Of a stretch of 8,672 bases of DNA, positions 1-6,469 are shown in pieces. The notes beneath the pieces were generated by a model, which saw only the letters and a program-made list of their open reading frames with translations, was not told the DNA's origin and searched no databases. Location: positions 1 through 8,672 of the forward strand of contig JAUVBH010000053.1 of the NCBI GenBank assembly GCA_030591285.1, read 5' to 3'. Source of the stretch: Thermoplasmatota archaeon (GTDB lineage Archaea > Thermoplasmatota > Penumbrarchaeia > Penumbrarchaeales > Penumbrarchaeaceae). The position numbers and the translations under genes were made by a program. Positions within the stretch are counted from its first letter, which is position 1, and each line of letters starts with the position of its first letter.

Positions 1-287
1 ATGGACTTCTCCAACCTTTCTGTCATATGAGCCCTGTCATTCTCGGTGGCACAGTTGATGATGACATCAGAAACCTTCAGATAGTGTTCATACGAGGCAA
101 GTTCACATATGTCACCTTCCTTGAAGGTGTACCTGCCCTGATGCTTCGATATGGACATGTATTCCTCCATAGCCTCCTTTCTTGAGGTATCAAGATTGAT
201 AACATTTGCATCAGGTTCCCTGGCAAGGATATGGGCGATCAGGTTTGAACCGATGAAACCATTGCCTCCAGCGATAAGATAGTCCAC
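1..287 (-). CDS. NAD-dependent sugar-nucleotide epimerase/dehydratase, N-terminal part (runs off the left edge)
   Basis: The 95 visible residues are the N-terminal Rossmann half of an extended short-chain dehydrogenase of the sugar-nucleotide epimerase/dehydratase family. Visible elements are the dinucleotide-binding glycine motif GGNGFIG at residues 7-13, an acidic residue ending the second strand (INLD, D33), and RYTFKEGDIC at 52-61, which matches the strand that places an Asp next to the adenine. The overall order resembles dTDP-glucose 4,6-dehydratase (RfbB). However, the segment after the fourth strand reads NCATEND (78-84), where RfbB has AAESHVD, so the exact substrate is uncertain. 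The start is taken as GTG at 287-285 because it opens directly onto the first beta strand and has a purine-rich GGGGGAAGG sequence just upstream. The catalytic Tyr-x-x-x-Lys lies outside the window. A role in surface-glycan sugar synthesis is inference from the family. Confidence 0.85.
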   Translation of the reverse strand, partial: MDYLIAGGNGFIGSNLIAHILAREPDANVINLDTSRKEAMEEYMSISKHQGRYTFKEGDICELASYEHYLKVSDVIINCATENDRAHMTERLEKS

Positions 288-425
288 CTTCCTTCCCCCT
301 AAGTTTTGATGGTATCGGAGGGAAGGTTGTAATACTTTTTGGATTATTCATTTCATTGATCAGCTCCTGCTCTATCATCCCCGATTTCGGCAATTGTTAC
401 CAGTTTGCTATTAGAAGGATTAAAT
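288..425. other. Divergent intergenic spacer
   Basis: This 138-base spacer separates the minus-strand epimerase from the plus-strand surface-protein gene, so it must hold the start signals for both. On the minus strand an A-rich stretch (AAAAAGTATTA, complement of about 330-341) lies roughly 45-55 bases before the GTG start and is a weak TATA candidate. On the plus strand AGAAGGAT at 413-420 is a plausible ribosome-binding site before ATG 426. No convincing plus-strand TATA box, RNA gene or repeat is visible. Confidence 0.4.
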
Positions 426-1370
426 ATGTCATTTCACCTCCACCAAACAATGAAGCATTGTAAGATCAGGTCGATGATCCTGATCCTGGTGATAATGGCA
501 GTCTCTTTCATTGGATCGATGAAAGCTTCAGAACCAGCCGATGCTATAGGTGATGCTCTGGTCACGATCATCCCTGACCAGGGAGCTCTGCATGCCAAGG
601 TGGATCCCTCAAGGGGAGGAATAGTCACCCTGACTGGAAAGATCGATGGTAAACAACCGGTGGACCTGGAATACCAGTTCGTGATAGTTGACCTGGTGGC
701 AGAGGTTGAGGGGTGGGAGGTTACGAAGATACCCTCACTGATCCTAACCAAGAACATGAAGCAGATCGGCTTCTCGGTTTCTGTCAGGGTCCCGGCAGAG
801 ATGCAGACCTCTGGTCTGGATGCAACAAAATCCTTGAGAATATCGGGCACTTGGTCCTATGAACCGGATACAGGAATGTCTGGAACAATTGATCCGGTTG
901 AGGTTTTCATATATGTTGATCAATTCTATGAATACAGGGTTCGGTCTCAGCATTCATTTGTCCAGACATCCCCCGGTGGTGAGTTCGACATTGAGATCGA
1001 GGTGACCAATGAAGGAAATGGTGACGATACCATAACCATTGAGATCGATAGAAGGGATACCATGGAAGCAAATGGGTGGGCCTTCGTTTTCGAAACCACA
1101 AAATGGGATGTACCTTATCAGAAGACGATCATCATCCCGATCCATATCGCCACCCCAAAAAGATGGGATGGGTACCGGAATACGATCCAAGTGGTCAAGA
1201 TCAATGTCTACTCTGATCAGGCGATCATGAACAATGCTGTCTCCGAATCAGCTTCATATTCAGTTTTCTTAAGACAGCGCGGTGTATCCGTACCAGGTTT
1301 TGAACCAATGATAATGATCCTAGCGATCTTCTTTGCATCTATTATGGCTTTCAATAAAAGGAGACAATGA
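426..1370 (+). CDS. Secreted beta-sandwich surface protein with PGF-CTERM-like C-terminal sorting signal
   Basis: This encodes a 314-aa exported protein. A short basic N-terminus is followed by a hydrophobic segment (SMILILVIMAVSFIG, about residues 16-30), which is a signal peptide. Residues about 45-165 are beta-rich with no motif I recognise. Residues about 170-282 look like an Ig-like NEW3/CARDB-type fold: PGGEFDIEIEVTNEGNGDDTI, then a GW-containing loop and alternating hydrophobic strands. The C-terminus is PGF (290-292), a hydrophobic stretch (about 295-309) and KRRQ. That is the arrangement of archaeal PGF-CTERM signals, which archaeosortase ArtA cuts in other euryarchaea before lipid attachment. 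I chose ATG 426 over an in-frame TTG at 405 because AGAAGGAT lies 5 bases upstream. The stop is only 3 bases before the next gene, so the two are probably co-transcribed. The function beyond a surface location is unknown. Confidence 0.8.
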   Translation: MSFHLHQTMKHCKIRSMILILVIMAVSFIGSMKASEPADAIGDALVTIIPDQGALHAKVDPSRGGIVTLTGKIDGKQPVDLEYQFVIVDLVAEVEGWEVTKIPSLILTKNMKQIGFSVSVRVPAEMQTSGLDATKSLRISGTWSYEPDTGMSGTIDPVEVFIYVDQFYEYRVRSQHSFVQTSPGGEFDIEIEVTNEGNGDDTITIEIDRRDTMEANGWAFVFETTKWDVPYQKTIIIPIHIATPKRWDGYRNTIQVVKINVYSDQAIMNNAVSESASYSVFLRQRGVSVPGFEPMIMILAIFFASIMAFNKRRQ

Positions 1371-1373
1371 GAT

Positions 1374-3140
1374 ATGACCCTGCAATTAAGGAGGGGGCTC
1401 CCCCTCCTGATCCTAACGGGATTGCTGCTACTATCATTTTCTGACATGGCATCAGCAACCATAGTTACCGGTCAGCCAGCACCTTACGGTGGTTTCTCCT
1501 GGGAAAAGGAGGGTTTCCGGTATATTCAGGTCGTTGGTACCCCTGATGAGATCGGATACCAGCATGGTTCTCTTCTGGCTGATCTTGTTCCCATTTCAAT
1601 TTCTGCTTACGCCCATGCCACGGAAAGGAGCTACGGGACTGATTGGGGACAGGTCAGGATAATGGGGATGACTTACTGGGTTAACGTTCCTGAAGACCAA
1701 CGACAGGAAATTGACGGGATCGCAAGGGGTGCAGCTGAGAATGGTGCAACAAACCCGATGGGTGATCTTGTTGACCGATGGGATATACTTGCATTGAACT
1801 CCATTTGGGATATCTGGTGGAGAATGGACCTTCCAGGCAATCCCTGGTGGTGGCTTCCTTTCGATACAGATCTACCGCTCTACGAACCTCGAACTCCTCA
1901 CCACTGCAGTGCCTTTGTTGCCACCGGGGATGCCACTGCTGACGGGGGTTTCGTCCTGGGGCAGTCACTTTGGATGCCCTATTTCCTGAGCCCTGCTCAC
2001 GCTATTTTCATCGACATCATCCCCAATAATGGTCATAGGATATTCATGGAGGTCACTGCCGGAATGATCTGGTCTGGGACGGAATATTACACAAATTCTG
2101 CAGGTATGGTCATTGCCGAGACAACACTCGGAACAGGGCCATACCAATGGTTGGGAACTCCATCCTTTGTCAGATTGAGGAAAGCGGTCCAATATGCAGA
2201 TTCCATTGATTCGTTCAAGGATATCATGCTCGAAGATACCAACGGAGCATACTGCGGAGATTATCTCCTTGCAGACACAAAGACCAACGAGGTTGCCATC
2301 CTTGAACTTGGGAGCTATGAGTGGGAGTTGAAAAGGACCAAGAACGGATTTCTCCCATCCTGCAACTACCCCTGGGATCCGGAAGTCGCCAAGGAGATGG
2401 GGGCGGTCCAGGGCTGGGATCATGGATGTTATCCAAGGTGGGTTCGTCTAGAACAGCTCCGTGACAGGGATTACGGAAATATCACAGTTTACAAAGGAAT
2501 GGAATATCTTGGGGACCACTACGATACTGTGGAGGAAAAGATCAATCCATGCTCTCATACCCTGTGCGGGCATGTTGAGAACGCTTCGGGTTATCCCCAT
2601 GGTTCACTTGACGGAAAGGTGACCAACAGGAGCATGGCCCAGCGAATGGAGATATGGGCCCGTTTCGGACATTCCTGCGGTGAACCTTTCATAGTTGAGG
2701 ATCACGCCAGGGAACATCCGGAATATGCCTTTGATGACCTTGTTGATATTATCCCCAGACCTTATGCCTCATTTGCACCATTTTCGAACATGGATGTAAA
2801 GGTCATCGATGGCAAGGGGGAACCTGTCCCGGGGGCTGCTGTCAATATCACATCAGAGATAGATGGTTCTACGTTCGAACTGGTAACCGACGGAGGGGGA
2901 ACTGCTTCATTCGAGTATATTCCGCGTTCGGATTATACCATCAACGCTACCTATGACCGAATGGAAGGGACATTGAGATGGGAGCAAAAGGAAGATTCCC
3001 AGATCGATGTGACACTCAAGGGAACTTCATCCAAGAGTGGACTTTCCGAAGGTGGAGCGACGATCTTCATCATCATCATTGTCATTGCCTTCATTGGTGT
3101 GGGTGTATACCTGTACATCAGGAAAAAGGGGAGTAAATAG
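1374..3140 (+). CDS. Secreted, membrane-anchored Ntn-hydrolase (phospholipase B-like / C45 acyltransferase-like)
   Basis: This is a 588-aa extracytoplasmic hydrolase with a signal peptide (residues 1-28, cleavage predicted after ASA). The motif TPDEIGYQHGSLLAD (56-70) is typical of the N-terminal region in phospholipase B-like and C45 (acyl-CoA:6-aminopenicillanate acyltransferase) proteins. HHCSAFVATGDATADGG follows, with C178 as the predicted nucleophile exposed by self-cleavage. GQSLWM (197-202), NSAGMVIAETTLG (241-253) and DYLLADTKTNEVAILEL (296-312) fit the Ntn-fold core. PHGSLDGKVTN (408-418) resembles the C-terminal motif of eukaryotic phospholipase B-like proteins. Residues about 470-548 form a carboxypeptidase-regulatory-like beta domain (VKVIDGKGEPVPGAAVNI). 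A transmembrane helix (563-582) and a short basic tail end the protein, so the catalytic part should face outside. ATG 1374 lies 3 bases after the preceding stop, with AAAAGGAG upstream. The substrate, lipid or amide, cannot be read from the sequence. Confidence 0.75.
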   Translation: MTLQLRRGLPLLILTGLLLLSFSDMASATIVTGQPAPYGGFSWEKEGFRYIQVVGTPDEIGYQHGSLLADLVPISISAYAHATERSYGTDWGQVRIMGMTYWVNVPEDQRQEIDGIARGAAENGATNPMGDLVDRWDILALNSIWDIWWRMDLPGNPWWWLPFDTDLPLYEPRTPHHCSAFVATGDATADGGFVLGQSLWMPYFLSPAHAIFIDIIPNNGHRIFMEVTAGMIWSGTEYYTNSAGMVIAETTLGTGPYQWLGTPSFVRLRKAVQYADSIDSFKDIMLEDTNGAYCGDYLLADTKTNEVAILELGSYEWELKRTKNGFLPSCNYPWDPEVAKEMGAVQGWDHGCYPRWVRLEQLRDRDYGNITVYKGMEYLGDHYDTVEEKINPCSHTLCGHVENASGYPHGSLDGKVTNRSMAQRMEIWARFGHSCGEPFIVEDHAREHPEYAFDDLVDIIPRPYASFAPFSNMDVKVIDGKGEPVPGAAVNITSEIDGSTFELVTDGGGTASFEYIPRSDYTINATYDRMEGTLRWEQKEDSQIDVTLKGTSSKSGLSEGGATIFIIIIVIAFIGVGVYLYIRKKGSK

Positions 3141-3179
3141 AAATATCCTTGACATCCATGATGTTCTGGGGGTCCCGGG

Positions 3180-3707
3180 ATGCTCTACTGTCCTAACTGC
3201 AGTGCTTATCAGTGTGATCAAACAGCAACAGCTTGCGATAAATGCGGGCATGTTCTCTCGGCTCACGAGGTCATATCAAACGAACCTGAGATCGATTGTC
3301 CTCCTCAAAAAAAGGTTGAGGATCCGACCTTCAGTATCAGGAGACCGTGCAAGAGGTGTGGTTCTCCCACGAAGGATATCAATGGAGATATCGAGATCGA
3401 TGTTGATGGGGAGAGATTGTCCATCTACGGCCTGAAGCTCATGGGCGGTGAGATCACAAAGAGAGCGGTCACCAAATACACCTTCTCCATCAAGGGGTAT
3501 GTTTGCAAAGAGGATCATAAGTTCTATAGTGATTTCAAGTGCCGAATTCGTCCCCTCTGCCCTGTCTGCTATGACCCAATGATAAAATACGGCTCTTCAC
3601 TCCTGAGCTGTTCCAGATGCAATAAGCATTTTCCAGTGAATAATTGGATAGAACCTGATGAAGTGGATGTTCTGGTGAACAATGGTTGGGCATCCATCCC
3701 AGAATGA
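3180..3707 (+). CDS. Multi-zinc-ribbon protein of unknown function
   Basis: I do not recognise a specific family for this 175-aa protein. It has three probable zinc-binding modules. The first is at the N-terminus (C4-x2-C7 and C19-x2-C22). The second opens with C57-x2-C60 and may be completed across a beta-rich insert by C109 and H113. The third is near the C-terminus (C127-x2-C130 and C144-x2-C147). The middle part (about 66-108) alternates acidic and hydrophobic residues, as expected for strands. There is no signal peptide or membrane segment, so it is probably cytoplasmic. The start ATG follows GGGGGT at about 3168-3173, a reasonable ribosome-binding site. It lies 39 bases after the hydrolase gene and 50 bases before the TPR gene on the same strand. 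Zinc ribbons beside TPR proteins suggest adaptor or protein-assembly roles, but that is only inference. Confidence 0.75.
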   Translation: MLYCPNCSAYQCDQTATACDKCGHVLSAHEVISNEPEIDCPPQKKVEDPTFSIRRPCKRCGSPTKDINGDIEIDVDGERLSIYGLKLMGGEITKRAVTKYTFSIKGYVCKEDHKFYSDFKCRIRPLCPVCYDPMIKYGSSLLSCSRCNKHFPVNNWIEPDEVDVLVNNGWASIPE

Positions 3708-3725
3708 CCTTCCCATGATGGAAAT

Positions 3726-3735
3726 CGTTATACGG
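3726..3735 (+). promoter_or_regulatory. Candidate TATA box for the TPR gene
   Basis: CGTTATACGG is centred about 27 bases upstream of ATG 3758, the spacing expected if the transcript starts at or just before the start codon (leaderless). There is no strong Shine-Dalgarno sequence before this ATG, which agrees with that reading. The match to the archaeal box A is modest. Confidence 0.35.
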
Positions 3736-3757
3736 GACCAGGCCATACTTTGGCAGG

Positions 3758-4684
3758 ATGGACGAGGATTACGATAGACACGTACAAGCTGTTCAGTTTC
3801 TGAAAGAGGCACGATCCCATTTTGAGGAAGGCAGTTTCGATAGTATGGCTGTCCCGCTTGAGAAGTGTCTTAACCTTGACAATTCCCTCACTCTTGGTTG
3901 GGAGCTGCTTGGCCTCTACTGCCTGCACACCCTGGCCATCAAGGATGCGTTGTTGGCTTTCGAGAACGCTGAGAAGAACAAGGACCGGTCCACCAATTCT
4001 GAGATAGCTCTGAAGGTCATGAGGTCCCCAACCTGGCCTCCGGCAGAAGAGATGCTGGACGCTGTGAATGGTGTTGCAGCTCTTGGACAAACATATCTCT
4101 CCAACGGTAAGTGGAGACCCTCCCTCCTCTGCTTTAAAGCGGTTGAGCCGTACATCGAACAGACCTGGAAGGTCCATTCGATCATGGGGCTCATCTATCG
4201 TGAACTTGGAATCTTGGAGATGTCACTGGAACACTACAATATGGCCTCTCAGCTTGAAGATGCTCCCATTGAACTGATGCATGACAGATCTGTTGTCTTG
4301 ATCAAACTTGGAAGATTCGATGAAGCGGAAAGAGTGCTTAGATCATTACTGGATTCCATTGAGGATAATCCTCAATTGTGGAACAATCTGGGTGCTGTCC
4401 TTGAAGCGCAGGAAAAAGATGAGGATGCCCTGGATGTTTATGAGAGAGCAATTTCATTGGATGATAGATATTACCCTGCTCTGTATTCCAAGGGAAGAAT
4501 CCTTCAGAAGCAGGGGAAAATGGAAGAGGCCAGACCATTTCTGGAAAAAGCCCTCGATATCGAAGGCCGGGTCTACGACCTCGACGATGTGACATCTGCC
4601 GAAGATAGGTCCAAGGATGGAATGGTCCACATGAAAGAGGTCACGGATCGATCATCAAAAAGAAAGGGTCCAGAGCATAAATGA
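3758..4684 (+). CDS. Tetratricopeptide repeat (TPR) protein
   Basis: This 308-aa protein is almost entirely helical TPR repeats. Repeat-like units can be placed at about residues 10-43, 45-77, 104-136, 138-170, 172-203, 206-239 and 240-272. The clearest is the sixth, with W/N-N-L-G-A followed by D-A-L-x-x-Y-x-R-A-I-x-L-D. The next carries A-L-Y-x-K-G-x-x-L and E-A-x-x-x-x-E-K-A-L. The tail from about 273 is charged and probably unstructured (SSKRKGPEHK). There is no signal peptide or membrane helix, so it is a cytoplasmic protein-protein interaction scaffold; the partner is not evident. ATG 3758 is preferred because a TATA-like element sits at leaderless distance. Its stop codon touches the inverted repeat upstream of the riboflavin operon, and the TATA box after it marks the operon as a separate transcription unit. 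Confidence 0.85.
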   Translation: MDEDYDRHVQAVQFLKEARSHFEEGSFDSMAVPLEKCLNLDNSLTLGWELLGLYCLHTLAIKDALLAFENAEKNKDRSTNSEIALKVMRSPTWPPAEEMLDAVNGVAALGQTYLSNGKWRPSLLCFKAVEPYIEQTWKVHSIMGLIYRELGILEMSLEHYNMASQLEDAPIELMHDRSVVLIKLGRFDEAERVLRSLLDSIEDNPQLWNNLGAVLEAQEKDEDALDVYERAISLDDRYYPALYSKGRILQKQGKMEEARPFLEKALDIEGRVYDLDDVTSAEDRSKDGMVHMKEVTDRSSKRKGPEHK

Positions 4685-4703
4685 TTACCAATATGTTGGT
4701 AAT
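4684..4703. promoter_or_regulatory. Perfect inverted repeat, candidate operator of the riboflavin operon
   Basis: ATTACCAA and TTGGTAAT form perfect 8-bp arms around a TATG spacer. In the symmetric 20-bp element only the outer spacer pair breaks the palindrome. It lies about 10 bases upstream of the operon TATA box and 40-59 bases before ATG 4743. That geometry fits a dimeric transcription factor. Archaeal rib genes are known to be controlled by RbkR, a winged-helix/riboflavin-kinase protein, and this is an obvious candidate. I cannot confirm its motif from memory. The element is not followed by a T-run, so it is unlikely to be a terminator. Confidence 0.6.
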
Positions 4704-4708
4704 TACAA

Positions 4709-4722
4709 AATATTTATTTAAA
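4709..4722 (+). promoter_or_regulatory. TATA box of the ribB-ribL/ribC/ribH operon
   Basis: An A/T-only stretch (AATATTTATTTAAA) with preceding ACAA as a possible TFB-recognition element matches an archaeal box A. Its centre is about 26-27 bases upstream of ATG 4743, so transcription would start at or within a few bases of the start codon. The first gene would then be leaderless, which fits the lack of a good ribosome-binding site before it. Confidence 0.65.
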
Positions 4723-4742
4723 CATCCACGATAGTGGGTCCG

Positions 4743-5969
4743 ATGGCAGACATGGAGATAGAGAAAGCACTGGACGCCCTCAAGGACGGTCGCTTCGTCC
4801 TGGTCTATGATGCTGACGGCCGTGAAGAGGAGTGTGATTTCTTCCTTGCGGCAGAGTTTTGCAAACCAGAACATATCAAACAAATGAGAATAGATGGAGG
4901 CGGCCTGATCTTCCTGATGGTCAGACCAGATATTAGGGACAAGCTGGGCCTACCATTCCTTCAAGAGGTCTTCCCGCAGTTCAAGAAGGATTATCCTGTC
5001 TTCAACGCTCTGATATCCGATGATATTCCCTATGATAACAGGTCCTCTTTCTCAGTCGCTATCAATCATCGTAATACCTTTACCGGTATCACGGATAATG
5101 ACCGATCCCTCACCGTTAAGAGCTTCGGGGATCTATCTCTTGAGACTCCTGATCTTACTGAGGCGCAGGCTCTTTCACATTTCGGAGAGCATTTCCGGTC
5201 CCCTGGCCACATACCGATCTGTATTGGATCCGATCACATTCTCGAGACCAGGTTCGGTCATACTGAACTATCCTGCGCCCTTTCGACAATGGCAGGACTA
5301 TCAGGAGTTTCCGTTGGCTGTGAGATAATGGGTGAAAATGGAAAGGCCATGCCCAAGGAGAAGGTGATCCAATATGCCAAAGAGCATGATATTCCATTCC
5401 TGGAAGGTCGTCAGATAATTTCAGCCTGGAAAGAATGGGATGGGGATTGGAAGAAGAACTATGATCCCAAACCCCACGGAGATGTCGAGGTTCCGGCTCA
5501 TGAAGAAGTTACCAGGACAGAGATGAGTATCCTCCCACCCAAGAAGGGGCGGAGGGTAATGGCCTCTGGTGTTTTCGACCTGATGCACCCCGGTCATCTT
5601 GCTTTCCTTGAGCAAGCAAAGGCCCTTGGAGATGAACTGATAATTGTCATCGCAAGGGATGCCACGGTGCAGAACCTCAAGAGGCACCCCATCGTGAATG
5701 AAAGGTCGAGGCGGGAAATGGTCTCATCCATAAAATGGGTGGATGCCGCTCTCCTTGGATACGAGGATGATAAACACAGGATCGTTCACGAGCTCCAACC
5801 GGATATCATCGCGATCGGATATGACCAATCCCCCGATATAGAGGTCCTTTCCAGGGAGTTGAAGGAAGAAGGGTTGGATATCAAGGTCATTAGGTTGGAC
5901 AAGAGAACTGGCGATATACAGGCAACATCTGATCTACTGGCCCGTATCGAGAAGGGGGCCCCTTATTGA
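4743..5969 (+). CDS. ribB-ribL: Bifunctional 3,4-dihydroxy-2-butanone 4-phosphate synthase / RibL-type FAD synthetase
   Basis: This 408-aa protein joins two flavin-pathway enzymes. Residues 1 to about 225 are RibB, which converts ribulose 5-phosphate to 3,4-dihydroxy-2-butanone 4-phosphate plus formate. It shows the acidic metal/substrate loop (REEECD, 27-32), NHRNTFTGITDNDR (108-121), FRSPGHIP (151-158), GHTELS (172-177) and the CE pair (193-194). After a linker (about 226-268), residues 269-408 form an HIGH-superfamily nucleotidyltransferase. This carries GVFDLMHPGH (276-285, HxGH at 282-285), a basic loop with RSRREMV (321-327), and PDIIAIGYDQ (353-362). It resembles the archaeal FAD synthetase RibL (FMN + ATP to FAD). 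I chose ATG 4743 because the TATA box is at leaderless distance. An in-frame GTG at 4734 and ATG at 4752 are alternatives. The gene ends inside the start codon of ribC. Other cytidylyltransferase substrates for the second domain are possible, but the fusion and operon favour FAD. Confidence 0.93.
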   Translation: MADMEIEKALDALKDGRFVLVYDADGREEECDFFLAAEFCKPEHIKQMRIDGGGLIFLMVRPDIRDKLGLPFLQEVFPQFKKDYPVFNALISDDIPYDNRSSFSVAINHRNTFTGITDNDRSLTVKSFGDLSLETPDLTEAQALSHFGEHFRSPGHIPICIGSDHILETRFGHTELSCALSTMAGLSGVSVGCEIMGENGKAMPKEKVIQYAKEHDIPFLEGRQIISAWKEWDGDWKKNYDPKPHGDVEVPAHEEVTRTEMSILPPKKGRRVMASGVFDLMHPGHLAFLEQAKALGDELIIVIARDATVQNLKRHPIVNERSRREMVSSIKWVDAALLGYEDDKHRIVHELQPDIIAIGYDQSPDIEVLSRELKEEGLDIKVIRLDKRTGDIQATSDLLARIEKGAPY

Positions 5970-6457
5970 AGAGGATCGGTGTCGTTGACACCACATTTTC
6001 CAGGATCGATATGGGATCCATAGCAAATGATGAGCTCAGATCAATGGGGAGTGGATTCAGAATTATAAGGAGGACCGTCCCCGGAGTAAAGGACCTCCCT
6101 GTGGCATGCAAGAAGATGATCGAAGAGGAGGATTGCTCCATTGTCATGGCCCTTGGCATGCCCGGGAAGGAACCGATCGACAAGACCTGTACCCATGAGG
6201 CAAGTCAGGGCATCATCCAGGCCCAGTTGATGACAAATACACACATCATCGAAGTGTTCATCCATATGGATGAGGCAAAAGATGACAAGGAGCTCAAGGC
6301 CGTGACAGAGAACAGAACAAGGGAGCATGCCCGGAACACCTTCTATCTTCTGTTCAAACCAGAGAAGCTGAGAAAACAGGCCGGGACCGGTCAAAGACAG
6401 GGTTTCGAGGATGTCGGACCTGTTGATGCCGGCGAACAAAGCACGTTCAAACATTGA
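5966..6457 (+). CDS. ribC: Riboflavin synthase, archaeal type
   Basis: This 163-aa enzyme dismutates two molecules of 6,7-dimethyl-8-ribityllumazine to riboflavin and the pyrimidine precursor. It closely resembles the Methanocaldococcus jannaschii type, which is related to lumazine synthase and not to the bacterial RibE enzyme. Visible family blocks are GVVDTTFSRIDMGSIA (5-20), TVPGVKDLPVACKKMIEEE (37-55), ALGMPGK (62-68), HEASQGIIQAQLMTNTHIIEVF (77-98), DEAKDDKEL (102-110) and RQGFEDVGP (144-152). The start is a TTG at 5966 that overlaps the preceding TGA by three bases. This reading gives the expected N-terminus, and it implies translational coupling to the fusion gene. A short tail (about 153-163) extends beyond the conserved part. 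The stop overlaps the ribosome-binding region of ribH, so the three genes form one operon. Confidence 0.95.
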   Translation: MKRIGVVDTTFSRIDMGSIANDELRSMGSGFRIIRRTVPGVKDLPVACKKMIEEEDCSIVMALGMPGKEPIDKTCTHEASQGIIQAQLMTNTHIIEVFIHMDEAKDDKELKAVTENRTREHARNTFYLLFKPEKLRKQAGTGQRQGFEDVGPVDAGEQSTFKH

Positions 6458-6462
6458 GGAGG
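6458..6462 (+). promoter_or_regulatory. Ribosome-binding site of ribH
   Basis: GGAGG lies immediately after the ribC stop codon and 7 bases before ATG 6470. It is the strongest Shine-Dalgarno sequence in the riboflavin operon. It fixes the ribH start and contrasts with the leaderless first gene and the stop-overlapping second gene. Confidence 0.7.
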
Positions 6463-6469
6463 AAATATC

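Noticed and set aside
211..393. 60-codon minus-strand frame starting upstream of the epimerase
   Set aside because: It reads the epimerase N-terminus in the wrong frame; the in-frame GTG at 287 gives the intact Rossmann motif.
1965..2423. 152-codon minus-strand open frame inside the Ntn-hydrolase gene
   Set aside because: The plus-strand frame carries clear family motifs over the whole stretch; the antisense product has no domain character.
3037..3435. 132-codon plus-strand frame bridging the hydrolase and zinc-ribbon genes
   Set aside because: It overlaps two better-supported genes out of frame, and its product is low-complexity Ser/Arg-rich with no recognisable domain.
4684..4703. Palindrome as a transcription terminator of the TPR gene
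   Set aside because: There is no T-run after the stem, archaeal terminators rarely depend on hairpins, and the element abuts a good TATA box. An operator is the simpler reading.
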